DNA from: Anaerolineaceae bacterium UBA6107
GTDB lineage: Bacteria > Chloroflexota > Anaerolineae > Anaerolineales > Anaerolineaceae
Direction of reading: 5' to 3'
Assembly (NCBI GenBank): GCA_002428455.1
Contig: DIWL01000083.1
Coordinates: forward strand, 1 to 13,391
Length of the DNA: 13,391 nt
This document shows, piece by piece, positions 13,340 to 13,391 of the stretch. Both the position numbers and the translations under genes were made by a program. Each line of letters opens with the position of its first letter. Position 1 is the stretch's first letter. The notes beneath the pieces were generated by a model that was not told where the DNA came from, ran no database searches, and worked only from the letters and a program-made list of their open reading frames with translations.

Positions 13340-13391
13340 TTGGCATCGACGACACGGATTCTGCCACATCAGAAGATACTGGCCTCCACGC
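13327..13391 (+). CDS. TiaS-like protein, N-terminal fragment
   Basis: Only 21 complete codons are in the window (MFYLIGIDDTDSATSEDTGL...). The ATG has GGAGGA six bases upstream (13315-13320) and a strong promoter at 13191-13219. The motif IGIDDTDS close to the N-terminus is typical of the TiaS superfamily (tRNA-Ile2 agmatinylcytidine synthetase of archaea) and of related bacterial proteins of unproven function. Bacteria use TilS for that tRNA, so a bacterial member may do something else. With so little sequence only the family is suggested. It is divergent from the secreted protein array and probably unrelated in function. Confidence 0.65.
   Translation, partial: MFYLIGIDDTDSATSEDTGLH

Overview
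This window looks like a chromosomal segment of a Chloroflexota bacterium, probably Anaerolineae. That is inferred from gene character: strong GGAGG ribosome sites, a Chloroflexota-style membrane protein with a poly-glycine linker, and a tandem family of secreted Fn3/jelly-roll proteins. No rRNA, tRNA, mobile element, CRISPR array or prophage gene was seen.

Layout. Bases 1-1179 (minus) hold the open-ended 5' part of a multi-pass membrane protein gene. Bases 1345-3525 (minus) encode a secreted aqualysin/proteinase K-type subtilase with a 280-residue C-terminal extension. Bases 3738-12797 (all minus) carry seven consecutive genes for secreted proteins of 327-406 residues, called copy 1 to copy 7 here in coordinate order. 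Each is a signal peptide, a short variable linker, an Fn3-like domain with a close cysteine pair, and a LamG-like jelly-roll. After 12798 comes a divergent promoter region, then the first codons of a plus-strand gene whose start (IGIDDTDS) resembles TiaS-type proteins.

Main point. The protease tail is the same Fn3 plus jelly-roll module that makes up the seven stand-alone proteins, so the locus has eight copies of one module, one of them fused to a peptidase. Two subfamilies are visible: the protease tail with copies 1, 2, 3 and 7 (VGIGM / SPLxVDW type), and copies 4, 5 and 6 (GLT / VDW type). A shared ligand, mutual assembly, or a surface scaffold patrolled by its own protease are all possible; the sequence does not decide between them.

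Regulation. Most copies look like separate transcription units. Copies 2, 3 and 4 have good sigma70-type promoters (TTGNNN, 17 bp, TATAAT). Hairpins follow the protease and copies 1, 2, 3, 4 and 5. Copies 7, 6 and 5 are close together and may be co-transcribed. The leaders of copies 2 and 4 share an unrecognised element (box A with a GATCCGGATC palindrome, box B CGCGGYKGCGATG) at nearly fixed distance from the promoter. A third, apparently decayed promoter plus element lies upstream of copy 3, which has a second promoter of its own and a leader with two mutually exclusive hairpins. All promoters, hairpins and leader elements were found by eye and are not computed.
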